Source: SIG78 sp036677805
GTDB lineage: Bacteria; Verrucomicrobiota; Lentisphaeria; Victivallales; Victivallaceae
DNA length: 64,000 nucleotides
NCBI GenBank assembly: GCA_036677805.1
Contig: JAVBVS010000010.1
Span: forward strand, 1-64,000
Reading direction: 5' to 3'
Shown here: positions 1-8,500 of the stretch, in pieces
How the letters are laid out: each line of letters starts with the position of its first letter
Position numbering within the stretch: the stretch's first letter is position 1
The notes under the pieces: generated by a model
Database searches by the model: none
The model's input: only the letters and a program-made list of their open reading frames with translations
Told to the model about the DNA's origin: nothing
Program-made: the position numbers and the translations under genes

Positions 1-2
1 GC

Positions 3-1523
3 CTCTGCTTCTTCACCGAAACCCGCAAGGGCTGGAAGAGCGCCGCGGCGGAAAACTACCGGGTGGTCAAGGCCGCCGACGGTTCGGTGATGCTGGAAGT
101 CCGCCTCGCCGACAAATTGAAGGCCGGAGAAACCCTGCCGCTGGAATTCGGGTTGCTCGCCAGCCCGGTCAAGGCGCTGCCCGCCAATTATCCGCTGAAT
201 ATTTTCGGCTGGCACTATGTCACCGGCATGAATCGGCCCGGCCATTGCCCCACCACCGAGGTGGCGGCCACCCAGATTCTGGCCCAATATGAAATCAGCG
301 AATGTTTCTGGGATCTGCCGACGCCAGAAACCAGCATTCAGGGTCAGGCAGGGCGGAAATCGGCCGAACGGATACTTGCGCAGGGCGCCCGGCCGATCCC
401 CTACCATCAGGCGCGTTATCTGTCCGATGAATATCCCGAAGTGCGTTCTTATCTGGACGAATGGAAAATGAAACCGGAACACACGCTCGATTACCGGCGC
501 GACGGCGTGAAGCACAAACTCTACGACTGTTGTCCGGCGACCGAGGCCGCCGATTTCTATGTCTGGAAGTACCGTCAGATGCTCCGGCGCAATCCCGAAT
601 TGCGCGGACTCTACTTCGACTTCGGCATCGTGCCGTTTTGCGACAATGCCGACCACGGCTGTTCGGAACGCATTCCGCTGCTGGCGCAACGCGATTTCTA
701 TCGCAAGATTGCGCTGGCGCAGCTCGACGCCGGGATCAGGGAGCCGCTGCTGGTAGTTCATAACACCGACTCGGTGCAACTGCCCGCGATTACCTTCGCC
801 ACGCATCTCTTTAACGGCGAGCACATCCGGCAGCATTCAAGTACCATGATGCACCATGGCAAGGACATCCTCGACACTTATGACGAGACCATGTTCGCCA
901 GCGAACTCGGCAGTCTGCCTTTCGGACTGACCAACTCGGTTTATCAGGCCAACGATGTCCTGGTGCCGGAATTCGGCGGCGGCAAGGAGGATCCCGAACT
1001 TTACAAGTTCCGCATTACCTATGCCATGCTGGCGGGGACTCTGGTGCATGACACCATTCCCGCGGCAACCCGCTGCCATCAGGGACTGTTCGACAAACTG
1101 GTGCGCATCTACGAAGCGTTCGGGGTGCCGAAAGCCACTTTCTACGGCTATTGGCGCGAACCGGTCAAGGTACTCAAAGGCAAGGACATCTTCGTCAGCG
1201 TCTACCGCCATGCGACCGAACCCAGGCTTCTGGCCGTGATTTCGCACATCGGCAAAGGGCATGACACGCAGGAGATCGAACTCAAATTCGACCTCAAAAA
1301 GCTGAACATGCCCGCGACGTTGACCGGCGCGGTCGAGCAATTCACCAAGCCGGACCCGGATTATGCCTGGCTGAATCCCAGGCAGGTGACCGATTACGGC
1401 TTCGACGCCGGGCGCGCCCCCCTCAAGCTGGGCGAGTTCGGCGGCACGGTCGAATCGGTTCAGGGCGACACGCTGAAGATGAAACTCAAATACCACACCG
1501 TGGCTCTGGTCGAATTGCAGTAG
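3..1523 (+). CDS. Glycosidase-like large protein, C-terminal part (5' end outside window)
   Basis: The reading frame is already open at base 3 and runs to TAG at 1521-1523, so only the C-terminal ~506 residues are visible; the GTG at 63 is an internal codon, not the start. The visible part opens with the end of a beta-rich domain, then a barrel-like region rich in Trp, His and Asp (for example FGWHYVTGMNRPGH and LYFDFGIVPFCDNADHGC), and ends in a small beta domain. This layout resembles the large uncharacterised glycoside-hydrolase-like proteins (DUF6067/GH123-type) common in Lentisphaerota. The family is assigned by overall look, not by a catalytic motif. A strong GC hairpin follows the stop. 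Confidence 0.55.
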   Translation, partial: LCFFTETRKGWKSAAAENYRVVKAADGSVMLEVRLADKLKAGETLPLEFGLLASPVKALPANYPLNIFGWHYVTGMNRPGHCPTTEVAATQILAQYEISECFWDLPTPETSIQGQAGRKSAERILAQGARPIPYHQARYLSDEYPEVRSYLDEWKMKPEHTLDYRRDGVKHKLYDCCPATEAADFYVWKYRQMLRRNPELRGLYFDFGIVPFCDNADHGCSERIPLLAQRDFYRKIALAQLDAGIREPLLVVHNTDSVQLPAITFATHLFNGEHIRQHSSTMMHHGKDILDTYDETMFASELGSLPFGLTNSVYQANDVLVPEFGGGKEDPELYKFRITYAMLAGTLVHDTIPAATRCHQGLFDKLVRIYEAFGVPKATFYGYWREPVKVLKGKDIFVSVYRHATEPRLLAVISHIGKGHDTQEIELKFDLKKLNMPATLTGAVEQFTKPDPDYAWLNPRQVTDYGFDAGRAPLKLGEFGGTVESVQGDTLKMKLKYHTVALVELQ

Positions 1524-1546
1524 CCGCCGAAGCCCGCAGCAATGAC

Positions 1547-1574
1547 GGCCGGGTCGCGGAAACGCGACCCGGCC
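1547..1574. terminator. Perfect GC hairpin with GAAA tetraloop between convergent genes
   Basis: Twelve-base-pair perfect stem (GGCCGGGTCGCG / CGCGACCCGGCC) closed by a GAAA loop at 1559-1562. It lies 24 bases after the upstream stop and before the convergent gene ending at 1604. No T-run follows on either side, so it may stabilise mRNA 3' ends or act as a weak terminator. Confidence 0.5.
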
Positions 1575-1603
1575 GATCTCCCCGAAATTGTTCCCGGAAT
1601 ATC

Positions 1604-2035
1604 CTATAAATCAGCCTCGCCGGGGGCGGGTTCGTAACTGTAGCTGTCCGAATTTTCGGGGCGTTCGGTCCAGCGCTCCGGGCAGCGGTTCTTGAGCCAG
1701 AAAAGCAGTGCGCGCACATCCGGCGGTACCTCTTTGGTGATCACCCGGCGTTTGAGCACCTCCAGCAGCTCGCCGCTTTTTTTGTCCACCAGCTCTTCCG
1801 AACTCGCCTCCTCCTGCCGGAACCCCAGTGCCCGCTTCAGCAGCGCCGCCTCAACCCGTCCTGCCGCCGGAACCGCTTTCAAAGCCTCATCCAGTTCGGC
1901 GTGACGCCGCCGCCAACGTCCCATCATTTCCGGTGCAATCCCCAGAATATCAGCGATTTCATGCATATCGACGCCACTGCGAGCCAATGTTCCGGCGATT
2001 GCCGCCATTTCGGACCGATACCGTTTTTCCGCCAT
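1604..2035 (-). CDS. Terminase small-subunit-like DNA-binding protein (orphan)
   Basis: 143 residues. A strong Shine-Dalgarno (AAGGAGGT) lies about five bases before the ATG at 2035. The N-terminal half holds a helix-turn-helix (DMHEIADILGIAPEMMGRW, about residues 24-42). The C-terminal part, with DVRALLFWLKNRCPERWTE, is the signature seen in small terminase subunits and related phage or transposon HTH proteins. No large terminase, portal or capsid gene is nearby, so this is either a domesticated phage gene or a regulator of the same fold. It is divergent from the ROK regulator and shares its upstream AT-rich region. Confidence 0.6.
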   Translation of the reverse strand: MAEKRYRSEMAAIAGTLARSGVDMHEIADILGIAPEMMGRWRRRHAELDEALKAVPAAGRVEAALLKRALGFRQEEASSEELVDKKSGELLEVLKRRVITKEVPPDVRALLFWLKNRCPERWTERPENSDSYSYEPAPGEADL

Positions 2036-2084
2036 ATAACCTCCTTGATTCTTGAAATATATGCATTTTTGTCAACTCACAATC

Positions 2085-2165
2085 GCAAAAAAATGTTTTT
2101 TTTCAAAGCCGGGGTTGCAAACCGGAAAATGGTGGCTATTATAATTGTATGCAAAAACATTTTTC
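2085..2165. promoter_or_regulatory. Candidate ROK operators: two A/T-tract repeats flanking the promoter
   Basis: Two similar elements, GCAAAAAAATG followed by T-run (2085-2104) and GCAAAAACATTTTTC (2151-2165), sit 66 bases apart on either side of the promoter at 2115-2145. ROK repressors such as NagC and XylR bind A/T-flanked dyads, so autoregulation and co-regulation of the divergent gene are plausible. Inferred from position and similarity only. Confidence 0.35.
2115..2145 (+). promoter_or_regulatory. Promoter of the ROK regulator
   Basis: -35 TTGCAA at 2115-2120 and a perfect -10 TATAAT at 2140-2145. The 19-base spacer is slightly long. Transcription would begin near 2152, just before the ATG choices at 2171 and 2183. 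Confidence 0.5.
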
Positions 2166-2170
2166 ATCAA

Positions 2171-3244
2171 ATGCATAAAAATATGAAAAATACCAAAAAA
2201 GCCCGAAACGTGCGCGCGCTCAAAGAGCTTGTCCTCCGCAATCCGGACGGCGTCAGCCGCCAGGATGCGGCCGATACCCTCGGCATCGATCTCCGCACCG
2301 CGGCGGCCTATCTCGAGCAGCTGACCGCCGACGGACTCTTCCGCCGGGAGTGCGCTTTTTCCGGGCGCAAGGGCCGACCCGGCGCGGTCTATCATTCCAA
2401 CGCCGAAGCGCTCTGTTTTCTGGGCATGGGTATTTTTCAGAACCTCACGGTGTCGGCCATCGCCATCGACAGCACCGGGCGCGAACTTCGCAAGGAAACC
2501 ATGAAACTGCCGGAAAACACCAGCCGGCTGAGCGTATTTTCCGCCATCCGTGACTTCGTCTGCCGCTTCCGCAAGGTCGAAAACCGGCGGCTCTACGGCG
2601 TCGGTCTGGCGATTTCCCGCTGGCTTCAACCGCCGCTCTCCGGCGGCGACAATTATGCCAATCTGGCCGATTATCTTGAGCGCGAAACCGGCATCGCCGT
2701 ACACCGCGATGTCAACATCAACACCCTCGCCTACGCCTGCGCCACGGAAATGCACCTGAGCAATCTGGCGGTGATCCACCTCGGCATGGTGATTGAATTC
2801 GGGCTGGTGATCAACGGCGAACCCGAACGGGACTTCGCCAAGCGCGAAGCCTGGCTGTCGCATATGTGCGTCAACCCCAAGGGCCGGCGCTGCTACTGCG
2901 GCAAATACGGCTGTCTCGAAAATTACGTCACCAGCGGCGCTTTGAGCGAACGGTTGAAAATCCAGCCGCAGTCGCCCGCCATCCTCCAGTCGCTGGGGAC
3001 CATGCTCGGTCTGGCGCTGACCCGTGTCATTCAGAAATTCAAGGTCGACACCGTGATTCAAATCGGTGCGACCGAGCTCTTTCCGGAGGTGGCCAATTAT
3101 GTCCGCGGCCACGCCCCGGAACACACGCAGCTGCTGCTGCGGACATTGAATCCCTCTGTCGAATACGGCGCGGCTCTGGAAGCGGCGCACTTCGAACTCT
3201 ACCGTTTTACCAATCAACCCATGCAATCCACCCTTAAAAAATAA
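2171..3244 (+). CDS. ROK family transcriptional regulator
   Basis: About 357 residues from ATG 2171; ATG 2183 is equally possible, and neither has a clear Shine-Dalgarno. The open frame extends back to 1901, but that part would lie upstream of the promoter and is not used. The N-terminus is a winged helix (ALKELVLRNPDGVSRQDAADTLGIDLRTAAAYLEQL region). A ROK sugar-kinase-fold domain follows with the cysteine cluster MCVNPKGRRCYCGKYGCLE that matches the zinc-binding CxCGxxGCxE consensus. It should bind DNA and sense a sugar or sugar phosphate. A DegT-type aminotransferase starts 12 bases after the stop and is probably co-transcribed. Confidence 0.85.
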   Translation: MHKNMKNTKKARNVRALKELVLRNPDGVSRQDAADTLGIDLRTAAAYLEQLTADGLFRRECAFSGRKGRPGAVYHSNAEALCFLGMGIFQNLTVSAIAIDSTGRELRKETMKLPENTSRLSVFSAIRDFVCRFRKVENRRLYGVGLAISRWLQPPLSGGDNYANLADYLERETGIAVHRDVNINTLAYACATEMHLSNLAVIHLGMVIEFGLVINGEPERDFAKREAWLSHMCVNPKGRRCYCGKYGCLENYVTSGALSERLKIQPQSPAILQSLGTMLGLALTRVIQKFKVDTVIQIGATELFPEVANYVRGHAPEHTQLLLRTLNPSVEYGAALEAAHFELYRFTNQPMQSTLKK

Positions 3245-3256
3245 GGAACAATCGCC

Positions 3257-4507
3257 ATGAACAACATCAACACTCTGGCCGTCAACGGCGGTCCCAAGGC
3301 CATCCCCAATGCCCTGCCCGCGCGGTTTCACTTCGGCAAGGAAGAAAAAGCCGCGGTTGACGCGCTCTTCGAAGAAAGCATCGCCACCGGCAACGCCATC
3401 GGCTACAATGGGCCCCAAGAAGAAGCCTTCGGCAAGGAGTTCGCGGCATTTCTCGGCGGCGGCTATGCCGACGGCGTGAATTCCGGCACCACCTCGGTCT
3501 ATGTCGCGCTGAAGTCACTGAATCTGCCGCCCTTCTCCGAAGTGGTGGTCGGCTGCGTGACCGACCCAGGCGGGATGATGCCCATCGTCGAACTCAACTG
3601 CATTCCGGTTCCGGCCGATACCGAACCCGGCAGCTACAATGCCGGTCCGGCCGAAATCGAGGCGCGGATCACGCCGCGCACCAGCGCGATCGTAGTCGCC
3701 CACATCGCCGGCGAACCCGCCGACATGCCGGGCATCATGGCAGTGGCCAAAAAACACAATCTGCCGGTGGTCGAAGACTGCGCCCAGTCGCATATGGCCC
3801 GAATCAACGGCCAGAACGTCGGAACCTTCGGCACCCTCGGCGCCTTCTCGCTGATGTTCGGCAAGCATATGTGCGTCGGCGGCCAGGGCGGCGCGGTCTT
3901 CACCAAATGCGAAGACCAGTACTGGAAGGTGCGCCGGGCCGCGGACCGCGGCAAGCCGTTCAACCTGCCCGCCGGAACCTCCAATGTGCTCAGCGCGATC
4001 AACTGCAACATGGATGAATTCCATGCCGCCATCGGTCGGGTCCAGCTCAAGAAGCTGCCGGGCATCGTCGCCCGCCGCCTGGCCTTCGTCAAGACGATCA
4101 ATGCCATGGGCTTCGATCGGATGAAGAGCGTCTATCAGCCGCAGAAGGACATGAAGCCGGGCTTCGAATCCTGCTACTGGTGGTGGCGGCTGCGCTTCGT
4201 GCCGGAAGCCGTGAAGTGCACCCGCGAAGAATTCTGCGCCGCACTCACCGCCGAAGGGCTGGTGATCGCCTCGAATTATCGCGCGGCGCTGCCGGCGACG
4301 ATGGAATGGTTCAAGAACCGCGCCCAGAATCATCCGTGGAACAACCCGCTCTACAAAGGCGATGTCAACGCCAAATATCCGACCCCGAATTGCGACAAGG
4401 CGATGGCAACCGACTTCAACTTCTTCTTCAACGAAAGCTACGGTGAAAAGGAAGCCGAACTGGTTCTGAACGCTTTCCGCAAGGTGGAAAATGCGTTCCT
4501 GAAGTAA
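3257..4507 (+). CDS. DegT/DnrJ/EryC1/StrS family aminotransferase
   Basis: 416 residues, a normal length for the family. It is a PLP-dependent fold I enzyme that usually aminates keto-sugars (some members are dehydratases or regulators). The PLP lysine is K203 in SLMFGKHMCVGGQGG, and VVEDCAQSH carries the cofactor-contacting Asp. A Shine-Dalgarno-like AAGGAA precedes ATG 3257. It follows the ROK regulator by 12 bases and is closed by a terminator at 4536-4570, so the pair forms a small operon. A paralogue at 59358-60683 shares the opening (NGGPKAIP / ILGGEKTVS). The substrate cannot be read from sequence. Confidence 0.85.
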   Translation: MNNINTLAVNGGPKAIPNALPARFHFGKEEKAAVDALFEESIATGNAIGYNGPQEEAFGKEFAAFLGGGYADGVNSGTTSVYVALKSLNLPPFSEVVVGCVTDPGGMMPIVELNCIPVPADTEPGSYNAGPAEIEARITPRTSAIVVAHIAGEPADMPGIMAVAKKHNLPVVEDCAQSHMARINGQNVGTFGTLGAFSLMFGKHMCVGGQGGAVFTKCEDQYWKVRRAADRGKPFNLPAGTSNVLSAINCNMDEFHAAIGRVQLKKLPGIVARRLAFVKTINAMGFDRMKSVYQPQKDMKPGFESCYWWWRLRFVPEAVKCTREEFCAALTAEGLVIASNYRAALPATMEWFKNRAQNHPWNNPLYKGDVNAKYPTPNCDKAMATDFNFFFNESYGEKEAELVLNAFRKVENAFLK

Positions 4508-4535
4508 GCGTCAGCCGCATTTCCGAAGCTTCCAG

Positions 4536-4570
4536 GAGCCGGCGGGCCGCAAGCCCGCCGGCTCTTTTTA
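4536..4570 (+). terminator. Rho-independent terminator of the ROK-DegT operon
   Basis: Twelve-base stem GAGCCGGCGGGC / GCCCGCCGGCTC with loop CGCAA, followed by TTTTTA. It lies 28 bases after the aminotransferase stop. Confidence 0.9.
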
Positions 4571-4594
4571 TGCTCAAAAAAGCCTTCCGGCGAC

Positions 4595-4623
4595 TTGCAC
4601 AACGTGCTGGCGCGTGGTATTTT
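4595..4623 (+). promoter_or_regulatory. Promoter of cysS
   Basis: -35 TTGCAC (4595-4600), 17-base spacer, -10 TATTTT (4618-4623), just after the preceding terminator. Confidence 0.5.
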
Positions 4624-4656
4624 AAAATATGATTCATTTTCAGCAGAGGAGCCATC

Positions 4657-6075
4657 ATGACCGAAGCGGTGCATTTTTTCAATACCATGGACCGGCAACT
4701 CCGGGAGTTTCACCCCATCATCCCCGGCAAAGTCGGAATCTACACTTGCGGACCGACGGTTTACAATTTCGCCCACATCGGCAATTTCCGCGCCTATATT
4801 TTCGAGGACATCCTGTGCCGGACCTTGCGCCTGGCCGGATATGAAGTCCAACAGGTGATGAACCTCACCGACGTCGACGACAAGACCATCCGCGATTCGC
4901 GCGCCGAAAATCTGCCGCTCAAAGAGTTCACGGCACGCTACATCAAGGCCTTCTTCGAAGACCTCAAAGAGCTCGCAATCACCCCCGCGGCGGTCTACCC
5001 GCCCGCTACCGCCCATATCCCCGAAATGATCGCTCTGATCGAAGCGCTGTTCGAAAAAGGCTATGCCTATCAGGCCGAAGACCGGTCGGTCTATTTCGCG
5101 ATCGACAAATTCCCGGACTACGGCAAGCTGGCCAACATCGACCGGGAAAATCAGCTTTCCGGCGTCCGCATCAAGAACGACGAGTATGCCAAGGATTCGG
5201 TCGCCGACTTCGCGCTGTGGAAAGCCTGGGATGAAAAGGACGGCGATGTGGTCTGGGATTCGCCGTGGGGGCCGGGCCGGCCCGGCTGGCATATCGAATG
5301 CAGTGCCATGGCGATGAAATATCTCGGCCGGACCTTCGACATTCATACCGGCGGCATCGACAACATGTTTCCGCACCACGAGGATGAAATCGCCCAGAGT
5401 GAATGCGCCAACGGGGTCAAGTACGTCAATTACTGGCTGCATTGCGCGCATTTGATGGTCAACGGCGAAAAAATGTCGAAGTCGCTCGGCAACTTTTTCA
5501 CCCTGCGCGATCTGGTCAAGCAGGGCCGGAGCGGGCGGGAAATCCGCTATGTGTTGCTGGGCACGCACTATCGCAAGAAACTCAACTTTACCTTTGAGGC
5601 CCTCGATCAGGCCCGGGAAGCGCTGAAGAAGTTCGATGATTTCTTCCTGCGGCTGAAATCCGCTTCCGGCGACGGTTCGGGTGATGATGCGGCCGCGGGA
5701 CTCGCCGCGGCCGCGGTGAAGCAGTTCCAGACGGGCATGTTCAACGACCTCAACACGGCCGAAGCCGGAGCCGCGATTTTCGGTTTGCTCCATGAAGTCA
5801 ATAAGCTCCTGGAAAGTTCGGCGCTTTCCGCGCCTGGCGCGGAAGCGGTGCTGGCGGCATTCCGCACCTTCGACATCGTCTGGGGCTGCTTCCACGTCGA
5901 CCGGGCCGCCGAAGCGGAAATCCCGGCGGCGGCCGCCGCACTGGCCGAAGCGCGTGCAGCCGCGCGCAAAGCGAAGAACTTCGCCGAATCCGACCGTCTG
6001 CGCGACGAACTCAAGCAGCTCGGATTCGTGGTCGAGGATATTTCCGGCGGCGGCTACCGGCTGAAAGCGCTGTAA
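4657..6075 (+). CDS. cysS: Cysteine--tRNA ligase
   Basis: 472 residues, the usual length. A class I aminoacyl-tRNA synthetase that charges tRNA-Cys. The HIGH-type motif HIGN is at residues 40-43, next to the zinc cysteine C31 in YTCGPTVYN. The signature HIECSAMA and GGIDNMFPHHEDEIAQSE provide the other zinc ligands, and KMSKS is at 272-276. The alpha-helical anticodon-binding tail follows. AGGAG lies 8 bases before ATG 4657. It is monocistronic, between its own promoter (4595-4623) and the terminator at 6168-6206. Confidence 0.98.
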   Translation: MTEAVHFFNTMDRQLREFHPIIPGKVGIYTCGPTVYNFAHIGNFRAYIFEDILCRTLRLAGYEVQQVMNLTDVDDKTIRDSRAENLPLKEFTARYIKAFFEDLKELAITPAAVYPPATAHIPEMIALIEALFEKGYAYQAEDRSVYFAIDKFPDYGKLANIDRENQLSGVRIKNDEYAKDSVADFALWKAWDEKDGDVVWDSPWGPGRPGWHIECSAMAMKYLGRTFDIHTGGIDNMFPHHEDEIAQSECANGVKYVNYWLHCAHLMVNGEKMSKSLGNFFTLRDLVKQGRSGREIRYVLLGTHYRKKLNFTFEALDQAREALKKFDDFFLRLKSASGDGSGDDAAAGLAAAAVKQFQTGMFNDLNTAEAGAAIFGLLHEVNKLLESSALSAPGAEAVLAAFRTFDIVWGCFHVDRAAEAEIPAAAAALAEARAAARKAKNFAESDRLRDELKQLGFVVEDISGGGYRLKAL

Positions 6076-6167
6076 AAGCGCCCGGCCGGTTCGGACATCG
6101 ATCCGGGTTTTCCGCCCGGATGCCCGTGCCGACGAGTCCGGCCAATCCGGAACCGCGGTTTTGAGTC

Positions 6168-6206
6168 AGGCAACATTGGAAATTCCAATGTTGCCTAGTG
6201 TTTTTT
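6168..6206 (+). terminator. Terminator of cysS (long perfect inverted repeat)
   Basis: 14-base arms (AGGCAACATTGGAA / TTCCAATGTTGCCT) around one base, followed by AGTG and six T. The near-perfect symmetry is unusually long and AT-richer than the other terminators here. A protein-binding palindrome is possible but less likely given the T-run. Confidence 0.8.
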
Positions 6207-6261
6207 ATCGAAAATTTGATCTATCTTCTTCATTTTTACCACATTATTTCACGGTTACGAC

Positions 6262-6295
6262 TTGCAAAATATCGTTTCCAGTGTTATGTTAACAC
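6262..6295 (+). promoter_or_regulatory. Promoter and overlapping operator of the NagA-like gene
   Basis: -35 TTGCAA (6262-6267), 17-base spacer, -10 TATGTT (6285-6290). A perfect dyad GTGTTA-TGT-TAACAC (6281-6295) covers the -10, so a repressor bound there would block polymerase. The core GTGTTATGTTAA recurs with one change at the GH20 promoter (21629-21640). Confidence 0.6.
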
Positions 6296-6337
6296 GATTC
6301 AGCAAATACCTTAAATCATTTTACGGCAGGAATTAAA

Positions 6338-7339
6338 ATGACGATCTCGATTCATCATCTGCCCGGATTCGTCGACCTTCAGGTCAACGGTTTTCTGGGG
6401 GTCGATTATTCCGCGGACGATCTGACGCTCGACAAGGTTCGGATGACCGCACTGGAAATCAACCGGCGCGGCACCGCCGGTTTTCTGGCCACCGTCATCA
6501 CCTCGAGCGATGCCACTTACGAAAAAAATCTCGGACTGATCGTCCAGGCCATGAGCGATCCCGAAATCGGGCGCATCATTCTCGGCATTCACGCCGAAGG
6601 ACCGTTCCTGAGCGACAAGCCCGGTGCAGTCGGCGCGCACAATCCCCAATATGTCAAGAAGCCTTCGGTCGAATTTTTCAAGAAAATGCTCGATTGGAGC
6701 CATAACACCATCAAAGTGCTGACCATCGCCGCCGAAAACGAAGGCGCCGAGGAGCTGACCCGTTATGCCGTCAGCCGGGGCGTGGTCGTGTCTCTGGGCC
6801 ATCATCTGGCGGATTACGCCGCCATCCAGCGCTGCGCCGCCGCCGGGGCAAGCTGGCTGACCCACCTCGGCAACGGCGTGCCCAATGAAGTCAACCGCCA
6901 TTTCAACCCGATCTGGGCCGGACTGGCCGAAGATAAAGTCGCCGCCGGGCTGATCACCGACGGTCACCATCTGCCGCCGCATGTGGTCAAAACCATGATC
7001 CGGGCCAAGGGCGTCGACCATGTGATTTTCGTCAGCGACGCCTCGCCGATCGCGGGCATGCCTCCGGGCCGGTATGAAACGCTGGGCAACCTTGCGATCC
7101 TCGAACCCAACGGCTATCTGCACAACCCGGAAAAGAAGTGCCTGGTCGGCTCCTCCGCCACCATTCTCGAGTGCGCCAATGTCATCGCCGGACTGAAGGC
7201 GTTTTCGCCCGAGGAAATCGTCCAGATGGGCCTGATCGCGCCGTTGCGGAAAATCGGCATCGATCCGGAGAAATTTGTGGCCGAGCGTCCCGACTGCTGC
7301 GGTTGGAATGATGCCGAAGGCCTCTTCCGAATGAAATAA
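6338..7339 (+). CDS. NagA-like amidohydrolase lacking the N-terminal beta-sandwich half
   Basis: 333 residues against about 380 for N-acetylglucosamine-6-phosphate deacetylase. It begins directly at the barrel motif PGFVDLQVNGFLGVD (Q-x-N variant, as in E. coli NagA). The metal and substrate motifs follow in order: HAEGPFLS (metal Glu), SLGHH, THLGNG, LITDGHH and VSDASP (catalytic Asp). The strand segment that normally precedes the barrel is absent, and no alternative upstream start is visible. It probably deacetylates an amino-sugar phosphate. It has its own promoter and operator and a downstream terminator. A full-length NagA is encoded at 30883-32037, so this may be a specialised paralogue. 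Confidence 0.8.
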   Translation: MTISIHHLPGFVDLQVNGFLGVDYSADDLTLDKVRMTALEINRRGTAGFLATVITSSDATYEKNLGLIVQAMSDPEIGRIILGIHAEGPFLSDKPGAVGAHNPQYVKKPSVEFFKKMLDWSHNTIKVLTIAAENEGAEELTRYAVSRGVVVSLGHHLADYAAIQRCAAAGASWLTHLGNGVPNEVNRHFNPIWAGLAEDKVAAGLITDGHHLPPHVVKTMIRAKGVDHVIFVSDASPIAGMPPGRYETLGNLAILEPNGYLHNPEKKCLVGSSATILECANVIAGLKAFSPEEIVQMGLIAPLRKIGIDPEKFVAERPDCCGWNDAEGLFRMK

Positions 7340-7353
7340 CTCCTCCCTCCCGT

Positions 7354-7393
7354 CCCGCCTCGGCCGGCGGTCGCCGGCCAAGGCGGGATTTTT
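7354..7393 (+). terminator. Terminator of the NagA-like gene
   Basis: Stem of about 14 base pairs (CCCGCCTcGGCCGGC / GCCGGCCaAGGCGGG) with a GGTC loop, followed by ATTTTT. Confidence 0.85.
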
Positions 7394-7482
7394 CATGCCC
7401 GTTTTCGTCCGGCCGCCGCCGGTTGCGGCGAACAAATCCCGGCCGGTTCCGGTCTGAATGATTTCAACGCCGGAGGTTTGTA

Positions 7483-8484
7483 ATGAGGATTGCTTTTTTC
7501 GATACCAAGCCCTACGACAAAACTTTTTTCGACGCGGCCAACAGCCGCTACGGGTTCGGCATCGATTATTATGAAACCCGGCTGACCGTTGCCAGCGCCC
7601 GCATGGCCATCGGCCATGAAGCGGTGTGCGCTTTCGTCAATGATGACCTCAACGCCAGAACCGTCGCCGAACTTGCCCAAGCCGGAGTCAAGCTGATCGC
7701 GCTGCGCTGCGCCGGTTATAACAACGTCGATCTGGCCGCCTCCTACGGCAAACTCACCGTGGTCCGAGTGCCGGAATACTCGCCGCACGCGGTCGCGGAA
7801 TATACGCTGGGGCTGCTGCTCACGCTCGACCGCATGCTCCACCGCGCCTACTGCCGGGTGCGCGAACACAACTTCTCGATCAACGGCCTGATCGGCTTCG
7901 ACCTCTATGGCAAAACCATCGGCATCATCGGCACCGGCAAGATCGGCCGGACTTTCGCCGGAGTGATCGGCGGCCTTGGCGTACGGATTCTGGCCTACGA
8001 CCTCTATCCCGACGCCAGTGCGGCGCGGGAGCTTCATTTCGAATACGTTTCGCTGCCGGAGCTCTACAGCCAATCCGACGTGATCAGCCTCCATTGTCCG
8101 CTCACGCCCGACAACAAATACATGATCAACCGGGAAGCGATCGCCGCGATGAAGCCCGGCGTGGTGATTCTGAACACCAGCCGCGGCAAACTGATCGATA
8201 CCGCCAGTCTGATCGACGGACTCAAATCCGGCCATATCGGCGGCGCCGGGCTTGATGTCTATGAAGAAGAAACCGACTACTTTTTCGAGGATCGCTCCGA
8301 CCGCGCCATCGACGACGACATTCTGGCGCGACTGCTGACCTTCCCCAATGTGCTGGTGACCTCGCATCAGGCCTTTTTCACCCGTGAGGCCATGACCAAT
8401 ATCGCGGAGATCACCCTTCGCAACATTCAGGACTTCATCGCCGGAAGGCCGCTTAAAAACGCCGTCTGCATGCACTGCAAATAA
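7483..8484 (+). CDS. ldhA: D-isomer-specific 2-hydroxyacid dehydrogenase, D-lactate dehydrogenase type
   Basis: 333 residues, the length of fermentative D-lactate dehydrogenase. The N-terminal pattern FFDTKPYDKTFFDAAN and IALRCAGYNNVDLA fits LdhA closely. The NAD loop GIIGTGKIG starts at residue 147. Catalytic residues are Arg in NTSRGKLID, Glu in YEEETDYFF and His in SHQAFFTREA. It should reduce pyruvate to D-lactate while regenerating NAD, in line with a fermentative life style. GGAGG precedes ATG 7483. The gene converges on the gene ending at 8501 with only 16 bases between stops and no clear terminator there. Confidence 0.9.
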   Translation: MRIAFFDTKPYDKTFFDAANSRYGFGIDYYETRLTVASARMAIGHEAVCAFVNDDLNARTVAELAQAGVKLIALRCAGYNNVDLAASYGKLTVVRVPEYSPHAVAEYTLGLLLTLDRMLHRAYCRVREHNFSINGLIGFDLYGKTIGIIGTGKIGRTFAGVIGGLGVRILAYDLYPDASAARELHFEYVSLPELYSQSDVISLHCPLTPDNKYMINREAIAAMKPGVVILNTSRGKLIDTASLIDGLKSGHIGGAGLDVYEEETDYFFEDRSDRAIDDDILARLLTFPNVLVTSHQAFFTREAMTNIAEITLRNIQDFIAGRPLKNAVCMHCK

Positions 8485-8500
8485 CATTCGGCGCGAACGC

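Noticed and set aside
1901..2170. N-terminal extension of the ROK regulator frame
   Set aside because: It lies upstream of a good promoter, reads antisense through the divergent gene, and the winged helix begins only after 2171.
2072..3418. Long antisense frames opposite strong genes (also at 4438-5895, 21637-23403, 30871-33489, 33523-36339, 47360-49309)
   Set aside because: High GC content produces long open antisense frames. They have no motifs or start signals and oppose genes with recognised families.
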